Positions 31,023-39,564 of a stretch of DNA of 40,265 nucleotides are shown piece by piece (within the stretch, counting starts at the first letter, position 1; every line of letters begins with the position of its first letter). Both the position numbers and the translations under genes were made by a program. The stretch comes from an uncultured Collinsella sp. Lineage in GTDB: Bacteria; Actinomycetota; Coriobacteriia; Coriobacteriales; Coriobacteriaceae. Below the pieces are notes generated by a model that saw only the letters and a program-made list of their open reading frames with translations, did no database searches and was not told where the DNA came from. The DNA is taken from NCBI GenBank assembly GCA_900541045.1, contig UQID01000024.1:1-40265 (forward strand). Direction: 5' to 3'.

Positions 31023-31730
31023 ATGGCTAAGCATGGTAAGAGCTATAACGCCGCTGCCGAGAAGATCGACCGCGCCACGCTCTACACCCCCCTTCAGGCT
31101 GCCAAGCTCATCAAGGAGCTCGACACCGCCAAGTTCGACGAGACCGTCGAGGCCCACTTCCGTCTGGGCATCGATACTCGTAAGGCTGACCAGAACATCC
31201 GTGGTTCCATCTCCCTGCCTCACGGCACCGGCAAGACCGTTCGTGTTGCCGTCTTCGCCGAGGGTGAGAAGGCCCGCGAGGCCGAGGCTGCCGGCGCCGA
31301 CATCATCGGTTCCGACGAGCTCGTCGCCCAGATCCAGAAGGGCGAGATCAACTTCGACGCCGCTATCGCTACGCCGAACATGATGGCCAAGGTTGGCCGC
31401 ATCGGTAAGATCCTTGGTCCCCGTGGCCTCATGCCGAACCCCAAGCTCGGCACCGTGACCATGGACGTCGCCAAGATGGTCTCCGAGCTCAAGGCTGGCC
31501 GCGTTGAGTACCGCGCCGACCGCTACGGCATCTGCCACGTGCCCCTGGGCAAGAAGTCCTTCTCTGAGCAGCAGCTCGTCGAGAACTACGCTGCCCTGTA
31601 CACCGAGATCCTGCGCGTCAAGCCCTCTTCTGCTAAGGGCAAGTACGTCAAGTCCATCTCCGTGTCTTCCACCATGGGCCCTGGCGTCAAGGTCGATCCC
31701 GCTGTCCAGCGTGACTTCCTGGCTGAGTAA
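31023..31730 (+). CDS. rplA: 50S ribosomal protein L1
   Basis: A 235-residue L1-stalk protein, with the signature GRIGKILGPRGLMPNPKLGTVT in the middle of domain II. ATG 31023 is eight bases after CAGGAGG; the in-frame ATG at 31017 is only two bases away from it. L1 commonly represses its own operon. A strong terminator follows, and rplJ-rplL are not downstream, unlike in many bacteria. Confidence 0.97.
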   Translation: MAKHGKSYNAAAEKIDRATLYTPLQAAKLIKELDTAKFDETVEAHFRLGIDTRKADQNIRGSISLPHGTGKTVRVAVFAEGEKAREAEAAGADIIGSDELVAQIQKGEINFDAAIATPNMMAKVGRIGKILGPRGLMPNPKLGTVTMDVAKMVSELKAGRVEYRADRYGICHVPLGKKSFSEQQLVENYAALYTEILRVKPSSAKGKYVKSISVSSTMGPGVKVDPAVQRDFLAE

Positions 31731-31766
31731 CTGCTAGTTACTGCCTGAGCAAAGCAAGCATTGCTA

Positions 31767-31805
31767 AAGAAACCCGGTTCTGTCTTGTGCAGGACCGGGT
31801 TTCTT
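31767..31805 (+). terminator. Terminator of rplKA
   Basis: A 12-bp perfect stem (AAGAAACCCGGT at 31767-31778 with 31794-31805), extendable by two pairs, with a T-rich right arm. It separates rplA from the convergent phosphoesterase gene. Confidence 0.88.
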
Positions 31806-31822
31806 GCTATCGCGTCAAAAGC

Positions 31823-31853
31823 ACCACAAAGGGGACGGTGTCCCCTTTGTGGT
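31823..31853. repeat. GGGGACAG-core hairpin repeat, copy 2
   Basis: A perfect 14-bp stem (ACCACAAAGGGGAC at 31823-31836 with 31840-31853) and a GGT loop, two bases beyond the stop of the minus-strand phosphoesterase gene. It is the most regular copy of the family. Confidence 0.75.
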
Positions 31854-31855
31854 GG

Positions 31856-32566
31856 TTACCAGGGTGTTCTGGCTGTTGAGGACTCGATGGCATCGTGGCG
31901 TTTGAGCTCGCGGCGCATGGTTTGCGAATTGAGCCAGGCTGCCTGCCAGCCACGGATGGGGTATCGCGTCTGGTCGAGCTCAAACTGCGTATAGCCGCAG
32001 GCGTTGATGATCGTCGTTCCACACACATGCTGCCGCTTGCGCTGAAAATCGTAACCGTAGCTTTGGTGTACATGCCCATGCACCATGTAGTCGGGATTCC
32101 AGGATTCGAGTGCTGTGTTAAAGCATTCGAATCCTCGATGCGGCAGATCGTCCAGATCACCCATACCGGCGGCGGGTGCATGGGTAAGCAGAATGTCGCA
32201 CCCGCCGACCATCCTAACCTTACGCGACAGCTTACGCATGCGCTTGGACATCTCGCGTTCGGTGTACATGTTGGCGCCGTCGCGATAACGCATGGACCCG
32301 CCAAGGCCCGCAATGCGAATCCCTCGGTACGTGTACACGCTGTCTTCCACGCAGATACATCCGCCCGGTGCATGACGTGCGTAGCGGTCATCGTGATTGC
32401 CGCGCACGTAGATGAGCGGTTTGTTGATGACCGTAACCAAAAACTCAAGATAGTCCGGGTCCAGATCGCCGGCGGACAAAATCAGGTCGACTCCCTCAAA
32501 GCGTTCCTTGCGAAAGCACTCCCAAAGGCATCGTTCTTCGGTATCGGCTATTGCAAGGATTTTCAT
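31856..32566 (-). CDS. Calcineurin-like metallophosphoesterase
   Basis: 236 residues, cytosolic. Motifs follow the family order: D8 near the start, G33-D34, GNHD (56-59), H129 in LLTHAP, and GHVH (164-167). The first motif normally reads D-x-H but is D8-T-E10 here, which may change metal preference. The substrate is unknown; relatives include cyclic-nucleotide and phosphodiester hydrolases. ATGA overlap (4 bp) with the upstream BMP-domain gene shows translational coupling, so the two probably work together. Confidence 0.82.
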   Translation of the reverse strand: MKILAIADTEERCLWECFRKERFEGVDLILSAGDLDPDYLEFLVTVINKPLIYVRGNHDDRYARHAPGGCICVEDSVYTYRGIRIAGLGGSMRYRDGANMYTEREMSKRMRKLSRKVRMVGGCDILLTHAPAAGMGDLDDLPHRGFECFNTALESWNPDYMVHGHVHQSYGYDFQRKRQHVCGTTIINACGYTQFELDQTRYPIRGWQAAWLNSQTMRRELKRHDAIESSTARTPW

Positions 32567-34479
32567 AGGGCAGGGACTTTCGGCTCATCGTCGAGCTGCG
32601 GAATGGTGCCTACCACGTTGTCCGCCAGCCAATTCATCTCGACAATCTGCGTGCTCGGCAGCGGAGGGAAGCCTTCGATCTGTACCACGCCGTTCTGGCT
32701 GTGGAGCTCGCCGCCAAAGGGGTTGATGGATCCCTCAACAATGCCGTTGCGGAGCAACTGCACGAGTTTGCGCGTTTGGTAGGGTAGGCCCGGAGCGTAA
32801 CGGATGTCGATAACTCCGGAGCTCATGCCATACCAGTAGTTGACAGCGCGCACTTGGTTGTCGTCGCTGGTCTCGTCCCACGTGCCGTGAAGAAGGCTGC
32901 GAACGATGAGCTCGTAGTAACGGCCCCAGTTCCATACGGGCATGGCGATGCCGGTGACTTTGCCGTCGACCAAGCGGTGAAGCCCGTAGGCCGTTGGGTC
33001 TTCGAGCGACTTTGACATGTCAGCGCCGGTCATGACGCTTACGCCTTCGCGGCACATGGCTTCGGCAAGACCACCGGCGGGAACATCGCCCCAGGTGAGG
33101 ATGACCTGCGCGCGCGGGTCGAGCAGCGAGGCGCCAATCGCAAAGGCGTTGATCTCGCTGAGTGCGCCCGAGGCGAAGACCGACGCGTGGTAACCGATGC
33201 GGTGGTTGTCCGCCATGCTGGCCGCAAGGGCGCCCAGCAGAAACTTGGCCTCGTACATCTTGCCAAAGTACGAACGGACGCTTTGATGGGGAAGGCCGAT
33301 AGAGCAGTTGAGGAACCGAACCCGGGGATACTCAACGGCAGCCCTGAGCGTGTATTCCATCAGGCGGTGCGAGGTCGAGAAGATGACGTTTGCTCCATGT
33401 TTGACAGCCGTTTCCACGGCGGCGTAGAACACATCCGGATCGTGACAGTCCTCGAACGCCTCGGTGCGCACGATACCGCCAAAGTGCTCATCGAGATACT
33501 GACGCCCTTGGTCGTGCAGGCTGTCCCAGCTCGACGTCGCACAGGAGAACTCATGGATAAAGGCGATGCGCAGGGGGTTGGCCGTCGAGTAGACGGTCTT
33601 GCCCATAAAGAAGTTGAGCACGCCAGAGGTGGACTTGGCGGGCGTCTCCTCCTCGTCGACGCTCGGTGCTTCGACAAGATCGACCTTGTCCTCGTCATTT
33701 TTGCCGGCAATGACCAGCTCGCGCCAGATCTTGCACAGGCGGTTTACGACGATATCCGTCGGCGTATCCAGCAGGCGGTCCTGGTTGTACACATTGAGGT
33801 AGACGAGCATGGCGTCGGCGGGCGTAATGTCCAGGTGATCGCCGCCTGCGCGAAGGTAGGCACGCTTAAAGAGCAGGAAAGTGTGGCGCAGGTAGTCGAC
33901 CTTTTTCTGCGGCCATTTTTCGATAAGGTTCTGACCGAGCATCTTCGCGAGCGTTTCGTAGCTTCCCTCACGCGAGAACTCGATCTCGTATAGGGGGCAG
34001 ACGCGCCAAAACGCGCAGAACTCGCCGTACAGGCGGCTTTCGACGGAATCCCATGTGCCGGGGTAGAGACGGGTGACCTTGGCCGAAACCGTCGGGGCGT
34101 CTAGGAATTTGAGGACACTGACGCGTTTGTTGCCTTCTTGGACATAGAATCGATGCATGAACTCGGTGACGATGACGGGGTCGCGATAGCCCTCGGTCAC
34201 CTGGATGTCGTAGAGGTTGGACCACTTGCGGGCGAACTCGGTGCTAAACGGAAGCAGGGGCATAAAGTTACACGAAAAGGCGGACTGACGGCCCTTGGTG
34301 ACCGTGCCGACGACCATTTCGAGCGGAATATCCCGCAGGCCGACATTCTCTCGCTGACCTAAGGGGAGCTGAGCAACCAAGCTATCGAGGTCCGTAAGGT
34401 ATGGATGCTCGCTTTGGCTAATGGCGCGTCGACGTCCTTGCTCGCCGCGCTTGCGTGCTTGACGATAGGCCTCTTCCAT
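32563..34479 (-). CDS. Cytoplasmic BMP-domain protein with ParB-like N-terminus
   Basis: 638 residues. The C-terminal half (about 300-600) resembles the BMP/PnrA-type periplasmic-binding fold (LRIAFIHEFS, DQGRQYLDEHFGG, FSTSHRLMEYTLRAA, YFGKMYEAKFLLGALAA), which in ABC importers binds nucleosides. The first residues (MEEAYRQARKRGEQGRRRA) are charged, with no signal peptide or lipobox, so it should stay in the cytoplasm. Around 100-135 FMHRFYVQEGNKRVSVLKFL resembles a ParB/Srx-like nucleotide-binding motif. No permease or ATPase is adjacent. A ligand sensor coupled to the overlapping phosphoesterase is an inference. AAGGGAG precedes ATG. Confidence 0.75.
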   Translation of the reverse strand: MEEAYRQARKRGEQGRRRAISQSEHPYLTDLDSLVAQLPLGQRENVGLRDIPLEMVVGTVTKGRQSAFSCNFMPLLPFSTEFARKWSNLYDIQVTEGYRDPVIVTEFMHRFYVQEGNKRVSVLKFLDAPTVSAKVTRLYPGTWDSVESRLYGEFCAFWRVCPLYEIEFSREGSYETLAKMLGQNLIEKWPQKKVDYLRHTFLLFKRAYLRAGGDHLDITPADAMLVYLNVYNQDRLLDTPTDIVVNRLCKIWRELVIAGKNDEDKVDLVEAPSVDEEETPAKSTSGVLNFFMGKTVYSTANPLRIAFIHEFSCATSSWDSLHDQGRQYLDEHFGGIVRTEAFEDCHDPDVFYAAVETAVKHGANVIFSTSHRLMEYTLRAAVEYPRVRFLNCSIGLPHQSVRSYFGKMYEAKFLLGALAASMADNHRIGYHASVFASGALSEINAFAIGASLLDPRAQVILTWGDVPAGGLAEAMCREGVSVMTGADMSKSLEDPTAYGLHRLVDGKVTGIAMPVWNWGRYYELIVRSLLHGTWDETSDDNQVRAVNYWYGMSSGVIDIRYAPGLPYQTRKLVQLLRNGIVEGSINPFGGELHSQNGVVQIEGFPPLPSTQIVEMNWLADNVVGTIPQLDDEPKVPAL

Positions 34480-34534
34480 AATGTTGCTCCCTTAGTCGTT
34501 TAAACAACGATATGAACCATGGTACCACGATGCG

Positions 34535-34573
34535 AAACCACCACAAAGGTGCCTGTCCCCTTTGTGGTGGTTT
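34535..34573. repeat. GGGGACAG-core hairpin repeat, copy 3
   Basis: A perfect 15-bp stem (AAACCACCACAAAGG at 34535-34549 with 34559-34573) and loop TGCCTGTCC. Its right end overlaps the stop codon of the MscS gene, and it fills the space before the BMP-domain gene. Confidence 0.75.
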
Positions 34574-35339
34574 AGGCGATGATGGGGGCGATGGCACGAA
34601 TGCAGGCGTCGGCTGCCGTAAAAGTGGTGCTATCGTCGCTGACGATAAAGATGATTTTGCCCTTAACGCCAAAGTCGCCGATCTCGCTAAAGAGCACGTA
34701 CGGCTCCTTGTCAAAGCCAGAGATGGGCGAGACGGCCGTTTTGGTTGCGCTCGTGAGCTCGTCTGCCAGCGCGTCAAGGGAAGCCCACTTAGACGTGTCC
34801 TTTACGGCAACGGGCACGGCCACGCGCCCAAAGGGCATCAGATGCACGAGCGTGTTCTTGGAGATGTTGGAGTTGGGCACAATGATGGTCTGCCCGCAGG
34901 CGTCCTCGATGGTTGTGTGACGCCAGGTGATATCTTGGACCACGCCCGACACGCCGCCGACCTCGATATTGTCGCCGGGTTTGATAATGCCCATAAAGGT
35001 CACCTGCATACCGCCGATAAGGTTCGACAGCGTGTCCTGAAAGCCGAGCGAGATGGCGATGCCGCCGACGCCAAGAGCGGCGACGAGGGCGTTTGCATTA
35101 ATGCCAAAACAGTTGTCGAGGATAAAGCTGCCGCCGATCATCCAGATGACGGCGCGTGTGATGTTGATGAAGATGCTCGATGCTGGGAGCGGGTTATCAT
35201 CGCGGTTAAGCAGATGGTTCAGGGTCTTGGATACGACCTTGGCGGCGACGGCGGTGCCTATCGCCAAGATGACGGCCCAGATGATGTTGTGGACCCACCG
35301 TTGCTCAAAGAAATGAAGAATCGGCTCAAACAATTCCAT
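34572..35339 (-). CDS. MscS-family mechanosensitive channel
   Basis: 255 residues, small-conductance channel type. Two to three membrane helices, the pore-lining TM3 region (LVAALGVGGIAISLGFQDTLSNLIGG), then the beta domain (GDNIEVGGVSGVVQDITWRHTTI, IIVPNS) and the C-terminal alpha-beta domain. It releases solutes on hypo-osmotic shock. AGGAGG lies ten bases before ATG 35339 (MELFEPIL); longer frames to 35384 run into the neighbouring terminator. It is preceded by the terminator of the nucleotidase gene. Confidence 0.9.
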   Translation of the reverse strand: MELFEPILHFFEQRWVHNIIWAVILAIGTAVAAKVVSKTLNHLLNRDDNPLPASSIFINITRAVIWMIGGSFILDNCFGINANALVAALGVGGIAISLGFQDTLSNLIGGMQVTFMGIIKPGDNIEVGGVSGVVQDITWRHTTIEDACGQTIIVPNSNISKNTLVHLMPFGRVAVPVAVKDTSKWASLDALADELTSATKTAVSPISGFDKEPYVLFSEIGDFGVKGKIIFIVSDDSTTFTAADACIRAIAPIIA

Positions 35340-35383
35340 GTAGGGAAAACCTCCTAATGATCGTTCAACCATGATACCCACCA

Positions 35384-35417
35384 AGAAGCCCGTCCGATCA
35401 AATTCGGACGGGCTTCT
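35384..35417 (-). terminator. Terminator of the 5'-nucleotidase gene
   Basis: A 13-bp perfect stem (AGAAGCCCGTCCG at 35384-35396 with 35405-35417) and an 8-nt loop, 52 bp past the nucleotidase stop on the minus strand, with a short T-containing run CTTCTTGG. Confidence 0.8.
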
Positions 35418-35468
35418 GTGCTCGATATAAGGTTTACGCGGCGGGGCTGCAAGGCCCGGCGGTGTAGC

Positions 35469-37493
35469 TTAGCGTCGACGCTTCCAGATAATGCCGAGAA
35501 TGATGACGATGATGCCGCCGATAAGGCACGTGCCAACTACTGCCAGCGTGCGGTCTCCCGTTGCGGCGAGCTTGCCGGTCGTCTTCTTGGTGATGACCTT
35601 CGTGGTCGTCGTGTCCGTCTTAGGCGAGGGCTTAGGCGTCGGGGCCGGTGTGGGCGTGGGGTCCACGGCTGCGGAGCCGAAGCTGATGGTGCCGGCGAGT
35701 CCGGCCATCTTGCTCTCCCAGCCGTTTTGCCCAATCAGCGCCCTCAGCGCCGCCTCACACGTGCCCCACTCGGTGTGCTTGGTGGCGTGTGCGAAGGTGG
35801 GGAAGTCGGTCGTGTTGGTAATGATGTAGTTGTTGGTGGCGACGGTATAGGTCTTGGTGGGATCGAGCGTGCTGCCGTCCTTGGCAAGTGCGGCACTCAC
35901 AATGCGCTTGCCTTCGGGCTGCGTCCAATCAATCGTCACGTTGATGCCGCCAAAGGAGAGAACGCTGCCAGAGTCATCGCGCCACTTGTACATGTCTTGC
36001 GCCTCCTGCTCGGTGTGGCCGGCCGCCACGTAGGCTTGCTGAAGCTCGTAGCTGTGATTGCACTCGTCGCTGATCTGCAGCGAGTGCTCGAGCGCTGCCA
36101 GGAAGTCCGCACCGGTCATGGTCCAGGTCTCCACGGTGTTGCCGTAGGGCGAGATAGCGATGACGTTGCCGGCGGTCACATCGCCCGCAGCGATGCCGCC
36201 GCGGATGCCGCCCGCGTTCTCGATGGCAAGGTCTGCGCCCGTCAGGGCAAGATAGGAGCCGCAAATCACGTGGCCGATGGTCTGGGCCTTGGTGGTATCG
36301 CCCTCCTTGCTGGGGCGGAAATCGGTGGTGCGCACCATTTCCCAACCATGCGTGCCTGCGGCGTCCTCGCCGTAGAAATAGTTGGTGGTGGATGCGCCGA
36401 GCACCTTGTTCGATTCGTTTTCAAAGGCCTCGTCGAGCGGCTTGATCTTGTTGCGGACGGCTTCAAGGCAGCTTTGGTAGTCGGAGCCCTTGTCGGGGTC
36501 TGCCAAAAGGTCGTTGACGTTCTTGGCGGTGTAGAGCTTCTCGTCGCTGCCGTCTGCAGGGACCGTGACCGTGTCATCGTCGGTCGTCTCGGTGCCATTG
36601 GTGTCGTACTTGTACGGAATGGAAAGCAGCCCCACCTCGGCAAAGGCGCTGCCTGCCTCGACAACGTGGATCGTCTTGCCGTCGGCTCCCGTCACCTTCT
36701 CGTTAAGGTTGATGTGCTCGTGGCCTGCGATAAGGGCATCGACGCCACGGAGCCGTGTGGCAAAGGTCTTGGCGTTGAGCGTATGCGCGATACACACAAC
36801 AACATCGCAGCCCTCCCTGCGCAGCTGTTCTGCCTCGGTATTGATGGCGTTCGCGGCACTCGAGAACGACGTGCCCGCGACCAGGTCCGCGCGCAGCGAG
36901 GATCCCAGCGACTCATCCATGGCACCCACGACGCCGACCTTGATTTTGTAGTCGAATGTGGAGTGATTTTCGCTATTCTCCCAGGTGCGATCGAGTGTCT
37001 TGGTGATGCTCGAACTCCATACGCCGCTCGTAGACTTCGCGTTCGCGCAGAGCATGGCGAAGGGCGTGCCAGTGGTGCTGTAGCCGGTCATGGTGCGGAG
37101 TTTGTCCGCACCGTAGCTCCAGTCGTGGTTGCCTGGCGTGGTCGCATCGTAGCCGTCGGCGTAGAAGGTGTCCATGAGCTCGGCGATGCTCTTGCCCTCG
37201 CTCATGGTGGCGAAGGACTGTCCGTGGAAGGTGTCGCCCGCATCGAGCAAAAGATCGGGGGCGCTGCTTTGGGCGCTATAGAGAACCGCCAGTCCATCAA
37301 AGCCCACCGTGCCGGTGCCCTTGCTTTCGTTGTAGCTGTACTTGTAGCTGCCGTGGATGTCGTTGGTGTGCATGACGGCCACGGAGCCGTCAATAGCGGC
37401 GGGCAGGTTCCCCGCGAAAGCGAGGCTTGGGATGCCTGCGAGCGAGCCGGCAAACAACGCGGCGGCTAACGCAAGGCGGGGGAGTCTTTTCAA
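35469..37493 (-). CDS. Cell-wall-anchored 5'-nucleotidase (UshA-like)
   Basis: 674 residues. The signal peptide is cleaved around AFA-GN (27/28). The metallophosphatase domain has HTNDIHG, DAGDTFHGQ, GNHDWSYG, AHTLNAKT and AGHEHIN motifs; the C-terminal nucleotidase domain has GGIRGGIAAGDVT and PYGNTVETWTMTG. A Thr/Pro/Lys-rich stalk leads to LAATG (642-646), a hydrophobic helix and KRRR, the sorting signal of a class E sortase in actinobacteria. It dephosphorylates extracellular nucleotides. Start is TTG 37493, with AAGGA seven bases upstream. Sortase is not in the window. Confidence 0.9.
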   Translation of the reverse strand: MKRLPRLALAAALFAGSLAGIPSLAFAGNLPAAIDGSVAVMHTNDIHGSYKYSYNESKGTGTVGFDGLAVLYSAQSSAPDLLLDAGDTFHGQSFATMSEGKSIAELMDTFYADGYDATTPGNHDWSYGADKLRTMTGYSTTGTPFAMLCANAKSTSGVWSSSITKTLDRTWENSENHSTFDYKIKVGVVGAMDESLGSSLRADLVAGTSFSSAANAINTEAEQLRREGCDVVVCIAHTLNAKTFATRLRGVDALIAGHEHINLNEKVTGADGKTIHVVEAGSAFAEVGLLSIPYKYDTNGTETTDDDTVTVPADGSDEKLYTAKNVNDLLADPDKGSDYQSCLEAVRNKIKPLDEAFENESNKVLGASTTNYFYGEDAAGTHGWEMVRTTDFRPSKEGDTTKAQTIGHVICGSYLALTGADLAIENAGGIRGGIAAGDVTAGNVIAISPYGNTVETWTMTGADFLAALEHSLQISDECNHSYELQQAYVAAGHTEQEAQDMYKWRDDSGSVLSFGGINVTIDWTQPEGKRIVSAALAKDGSTLDPTKTYTVATNNYIITNTTDFPTFAHATKHTEWGTCEAALRALIGQNGWESKMAGLAGTISFGSAAVDPTPTPAPTPKPSPKTDTTTTKVITKKTTGKLAATGDRTLAVVGTCLIGGIIVIILGIIWKRRR

Positions 37494-37557
37494 GGCAGTT
37501 TCCTTAGTCCTTAGCCAGAATGTCTGGTTGAATATCGGATTATCGACATAATATGCG

Positions 37558-37597
37558 AAAACCGCCGCAAGGGCGTCTGTCCCTTTGCGGCGGTTTT
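37558..37597. repeat. GGGGACAG-type hairpin repeat, copy 4
   Basis: A 16-bp stem with one bulged T (AAAACCGCCGCAAGGG at 37558-37573 with 37581-37597) and loop CGTCTGT. It lies between the ABC ATPase gene and the nucleotidase start, and it has the same plan as copies 2 and 3 with GCCGC in place of ACCAC. Confidence 0.65.
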
Positions 37598-37627
37598 GAC
37601 GTTTGCGCAGGTAAAACCTGTCAAAAT

Positions 37628-37652
37628 AAACCTGTCCCTTTTTGGTAGGTTT
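37628..37652. repeat. GGGGACAG-type hairpin repeat, copy 5
   Basis: AAACCT (37628-37633) and AGGTTT (37647-37652) flank GTCCCTTTTTGGT, read on the minus strand as ACCAAAAAGGGAC. A weaker copy overlapping the stop codon of the ABC ATPase gene; AAACCTGTC also occurs just before at 37614-37622. Confidence 0.55.
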
Positions 37653-38445
37653 AGCTCAGCAGCATGCGGTCGTTGGCGAGCTCGCCGCCCGAGACCTCCT
37701 CGAACTTCTGCAGCAGGTCGGCGACGGTGAGCGACTTCTTCTCATCGCCCGCCACGTCGTAGATTACGTGGCCCTCGTGCATCATGATCAGGCGATTGCC
37801 CAGACGGATGGCGTCATTCATGTTATGCGTGACCATGAGCGTGGTCAGGTGGTGCTCGTCGACGATCTCTTCGGTCAGATTGAGCACCTTCGATGCCGTC
37901 TTGGGGTCGAGGGCCGCAGTGTGCTCGTCGAGCAGCAGCAGGCGCGGCCTGGTGAGCGTGGCCATCAGCAGGGTGAGTGCCTGGCGCTGGCCGCCCGAGA
38001 GCAGGCCGACCTTGGCGTTGAGACGCGTGTCCAGACCAAGGTCCAGGCGCTTGAGCAGCTCAACGTACTCATCTTTCTCGGCCTTGGTGACGCCCCACGA
38101 AAGGCCGCGACGCTGGCCGCGACGCTTGGCGAGGGCCAGGTTCTCGGCGATCTGCATGTCGGCAGCGGTACCGCGCATGGGGTCCTGAAACACGCGGCCC
38201 AGGTACTTGGCGCGCTGCGACTCGCTCAGGCGCGAGATGTCGGTGCCGTCGAGCTCAATAACGCCCGAATCGAGCGGGTACACGCCGGCGATCATGTTGA
38301 GCAGAGTGGACTTGCCGGCGCCGTTGCCGCCGATCACGGTTACAAAGTCGCCGTCATTCAGGGTGAGGTTGACGCCGGTGAGCGCGCGCTTCTCGGTGAC
38401 GGTGCCCTTGTTAAAGGTCTTCTTGACGTGCGAGAGCTTAAGCAT
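37651..38445 (-). CDS. ABC transporter ATP-binding protein
   Basis: A 264-residue nucleotide-binding subunit of an importer. Walker A GGNGAGKST (near 40-48), Q-loop VFQDP, signature LSGGQRQ, Walker B LLLLDEHTAALDP and the switch His in TLMVTHNM. ATG 38445 (MLKLSHV) has a GGGGG ribosome site nine bases upstream; an in-frame ATG at 38454 directly abuts it. It overlaps the permease gene by 8 bp. It belongs to the family found with TrpX-type binding proteins. Confidence 0.9.
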   Translation of the reverse strand: MLKLSHVKKTFNKGTVTEKRALTGVNLTLNDGDFVTVIGGNGAGKSTLLNMIAGVYPLDSGVIELDGTDISRLSESQRAKYLGRVFQDPMRGTAADMQIAENLALAKRRGQRRGLSWGVTKAEKDEYVELLKRLDLGLDTRLNAKVGLLSGGQRQALTLLMATLTRPRLLLLDEHTAALDPKTASKVLNLTEEIVDEHHLTTLMVTHNMNDAIRLGNRLIMMHEGHVIYDVAGDEKKSLTVADLLQKFEEVSGGELANDRMLLS

Positions 38446-39361
38446 CTGCCTCATCCCCCTTCGTGTAGGAACTGCGGAGCTTATAGCGCTCCCAAACCAC
38501 GGGCACGCACAGGGCCACGGCGACGATCACGGCGGAGAGCAACTTCATGTCGTTGGCGTCCATGCCCAACTGCAGCACGATGGCGCGGATAAGGAAGTAC
38601 ACCACGGAGCCAAAGACGGCGGAGGCAAGACGGACGCTAAACTGCGTGAGGCCGCCGGGCAGCAGACGGCCGAGCACCTCACCGATAACAATGGCGGCAA
38701 GACCGATAACGATGGCACCGGTGCCCATACCAATGTCGGCATACTTCTGGCTCTGGCAGATGAGCGCGCCCGAAAGGCCGATGAGGGCGTTGGAGAGCAC
38801 GAGGGCGATCATCTTGGTGGAGTTGGTGTTGACGCCCAGAGCGCGGATCATGTACTCGTTGTTGCCGGTGGCGCGCAGCGCCGAGCCGATCTCGGTGCCA
38901 AAGAACCAATACAGGATGGCAACGATAGCCACGGCGAGCAGGATGCCCAAGATGATGGCAACGGTGGACTGCGGCAGACCCGTCATGTTGCTGACGGCCG
39001 AGAACACGGTGCCCTTGGCAAGAATGGGCGTATTGGACTTGCCCATGATGCGCAGGTTGATGGACCACAGGCTGATCTGGGTGAGGATTCCGGCGAGGAT
39101 CGCGGGAATCTCGAAGACGGTGGTCAAAATGCCCGTGACGGCGCCCGCGATGGCGCCGGCGCACATGCCGGCCAGCACGGCGAGCAGCGGGTCGACGTTG
39201 TTATTGACGATGAGCACAGCGCAGACGCAGCCGCCGAGGGCAAAGCTGCCGTCGCAGGTCATATCGGGAATGTCGAGCAGGCGGAACGTGATAAACACGC
39301 CAAGCACCATAATGCCCCAGAGGACGCCCTGCGAAACGGCGCCCTGCAATGCAATGAGCAT
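38438..39361 (-). CDS. ABC transporter permease
   Basis: 307 residues and about eight membrane helices, resembling the branched-chain-type permeases (PF02653 type) of TrpXYZ-like importers, starting LQGAVSQGVLWGIMVLGVFITFRLLDIPDMTCDGSFALGG. AGGAGG lies eight bases before ATG. It overlaps the ATPase gene by 8 bp. Substrate is not visible in the sequence; an aromatic amino acid is possible, judging by the family. Confidence 0.85.
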   Translation of the reverse strand: MLIALQGAVSQGVLWGIMVLGVFITFRLLDIPDMTCDGSFALGGCVCAVLIVNNNVDPLLAVLAGMCAGAIAGAVTGILTTVFEIPAILAGILTQISLWSINLRIMGKSNTPILAKGTVFSAVSNMTGLPQSTVAIILGILLAVAIVAILYWFFGTEIGSALRATGNNEYMIRALGVNTNSTKMIALVLSNALIGLSGALICQSQKYADIGMGTGAIVIGLAAIVIGEVLGRLLPGGLTQFSVRLASAVFGSVVYFLIRAIVLQLGMDANDMKLLSAVIVAVALCVPVVWERYKLRSSYTKGDEADA

Positions 39362-39463
39362 GCTTCATACCTCCTAGGATGGGGTGGACACGTGATTCAC
39401 CATAATAGCGGTAACAATGCATAGAAGAGCTGCGGACAGACGTTTTGTTTTACCTGAAACAAG

Positions 39464-39497
39464 CAGGGCGGACGCCGGTCTACAGCGCCCGCCCCTG
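39464..39497 (-). terminator. Hairpin between binding-protein and permease genes
   Basis: CAGGGCGGACGC (39464-39475) pairs with GCGCCCGCCCCTG (39485-39497), with one bulge and one G-U. On the minus strand CTTGTTTC follows. It likely attenuates permease and ATPase expression relative to the binding protein, which is needed in excess. Confidence 0.6.
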
Positions 39498-39564
39498 TGG
39501 CTCAGATATTGAATAGCGCGGCTAAAGCGCGAGCACGGGCTCTAGACGCATGCCGCGTATGGCA

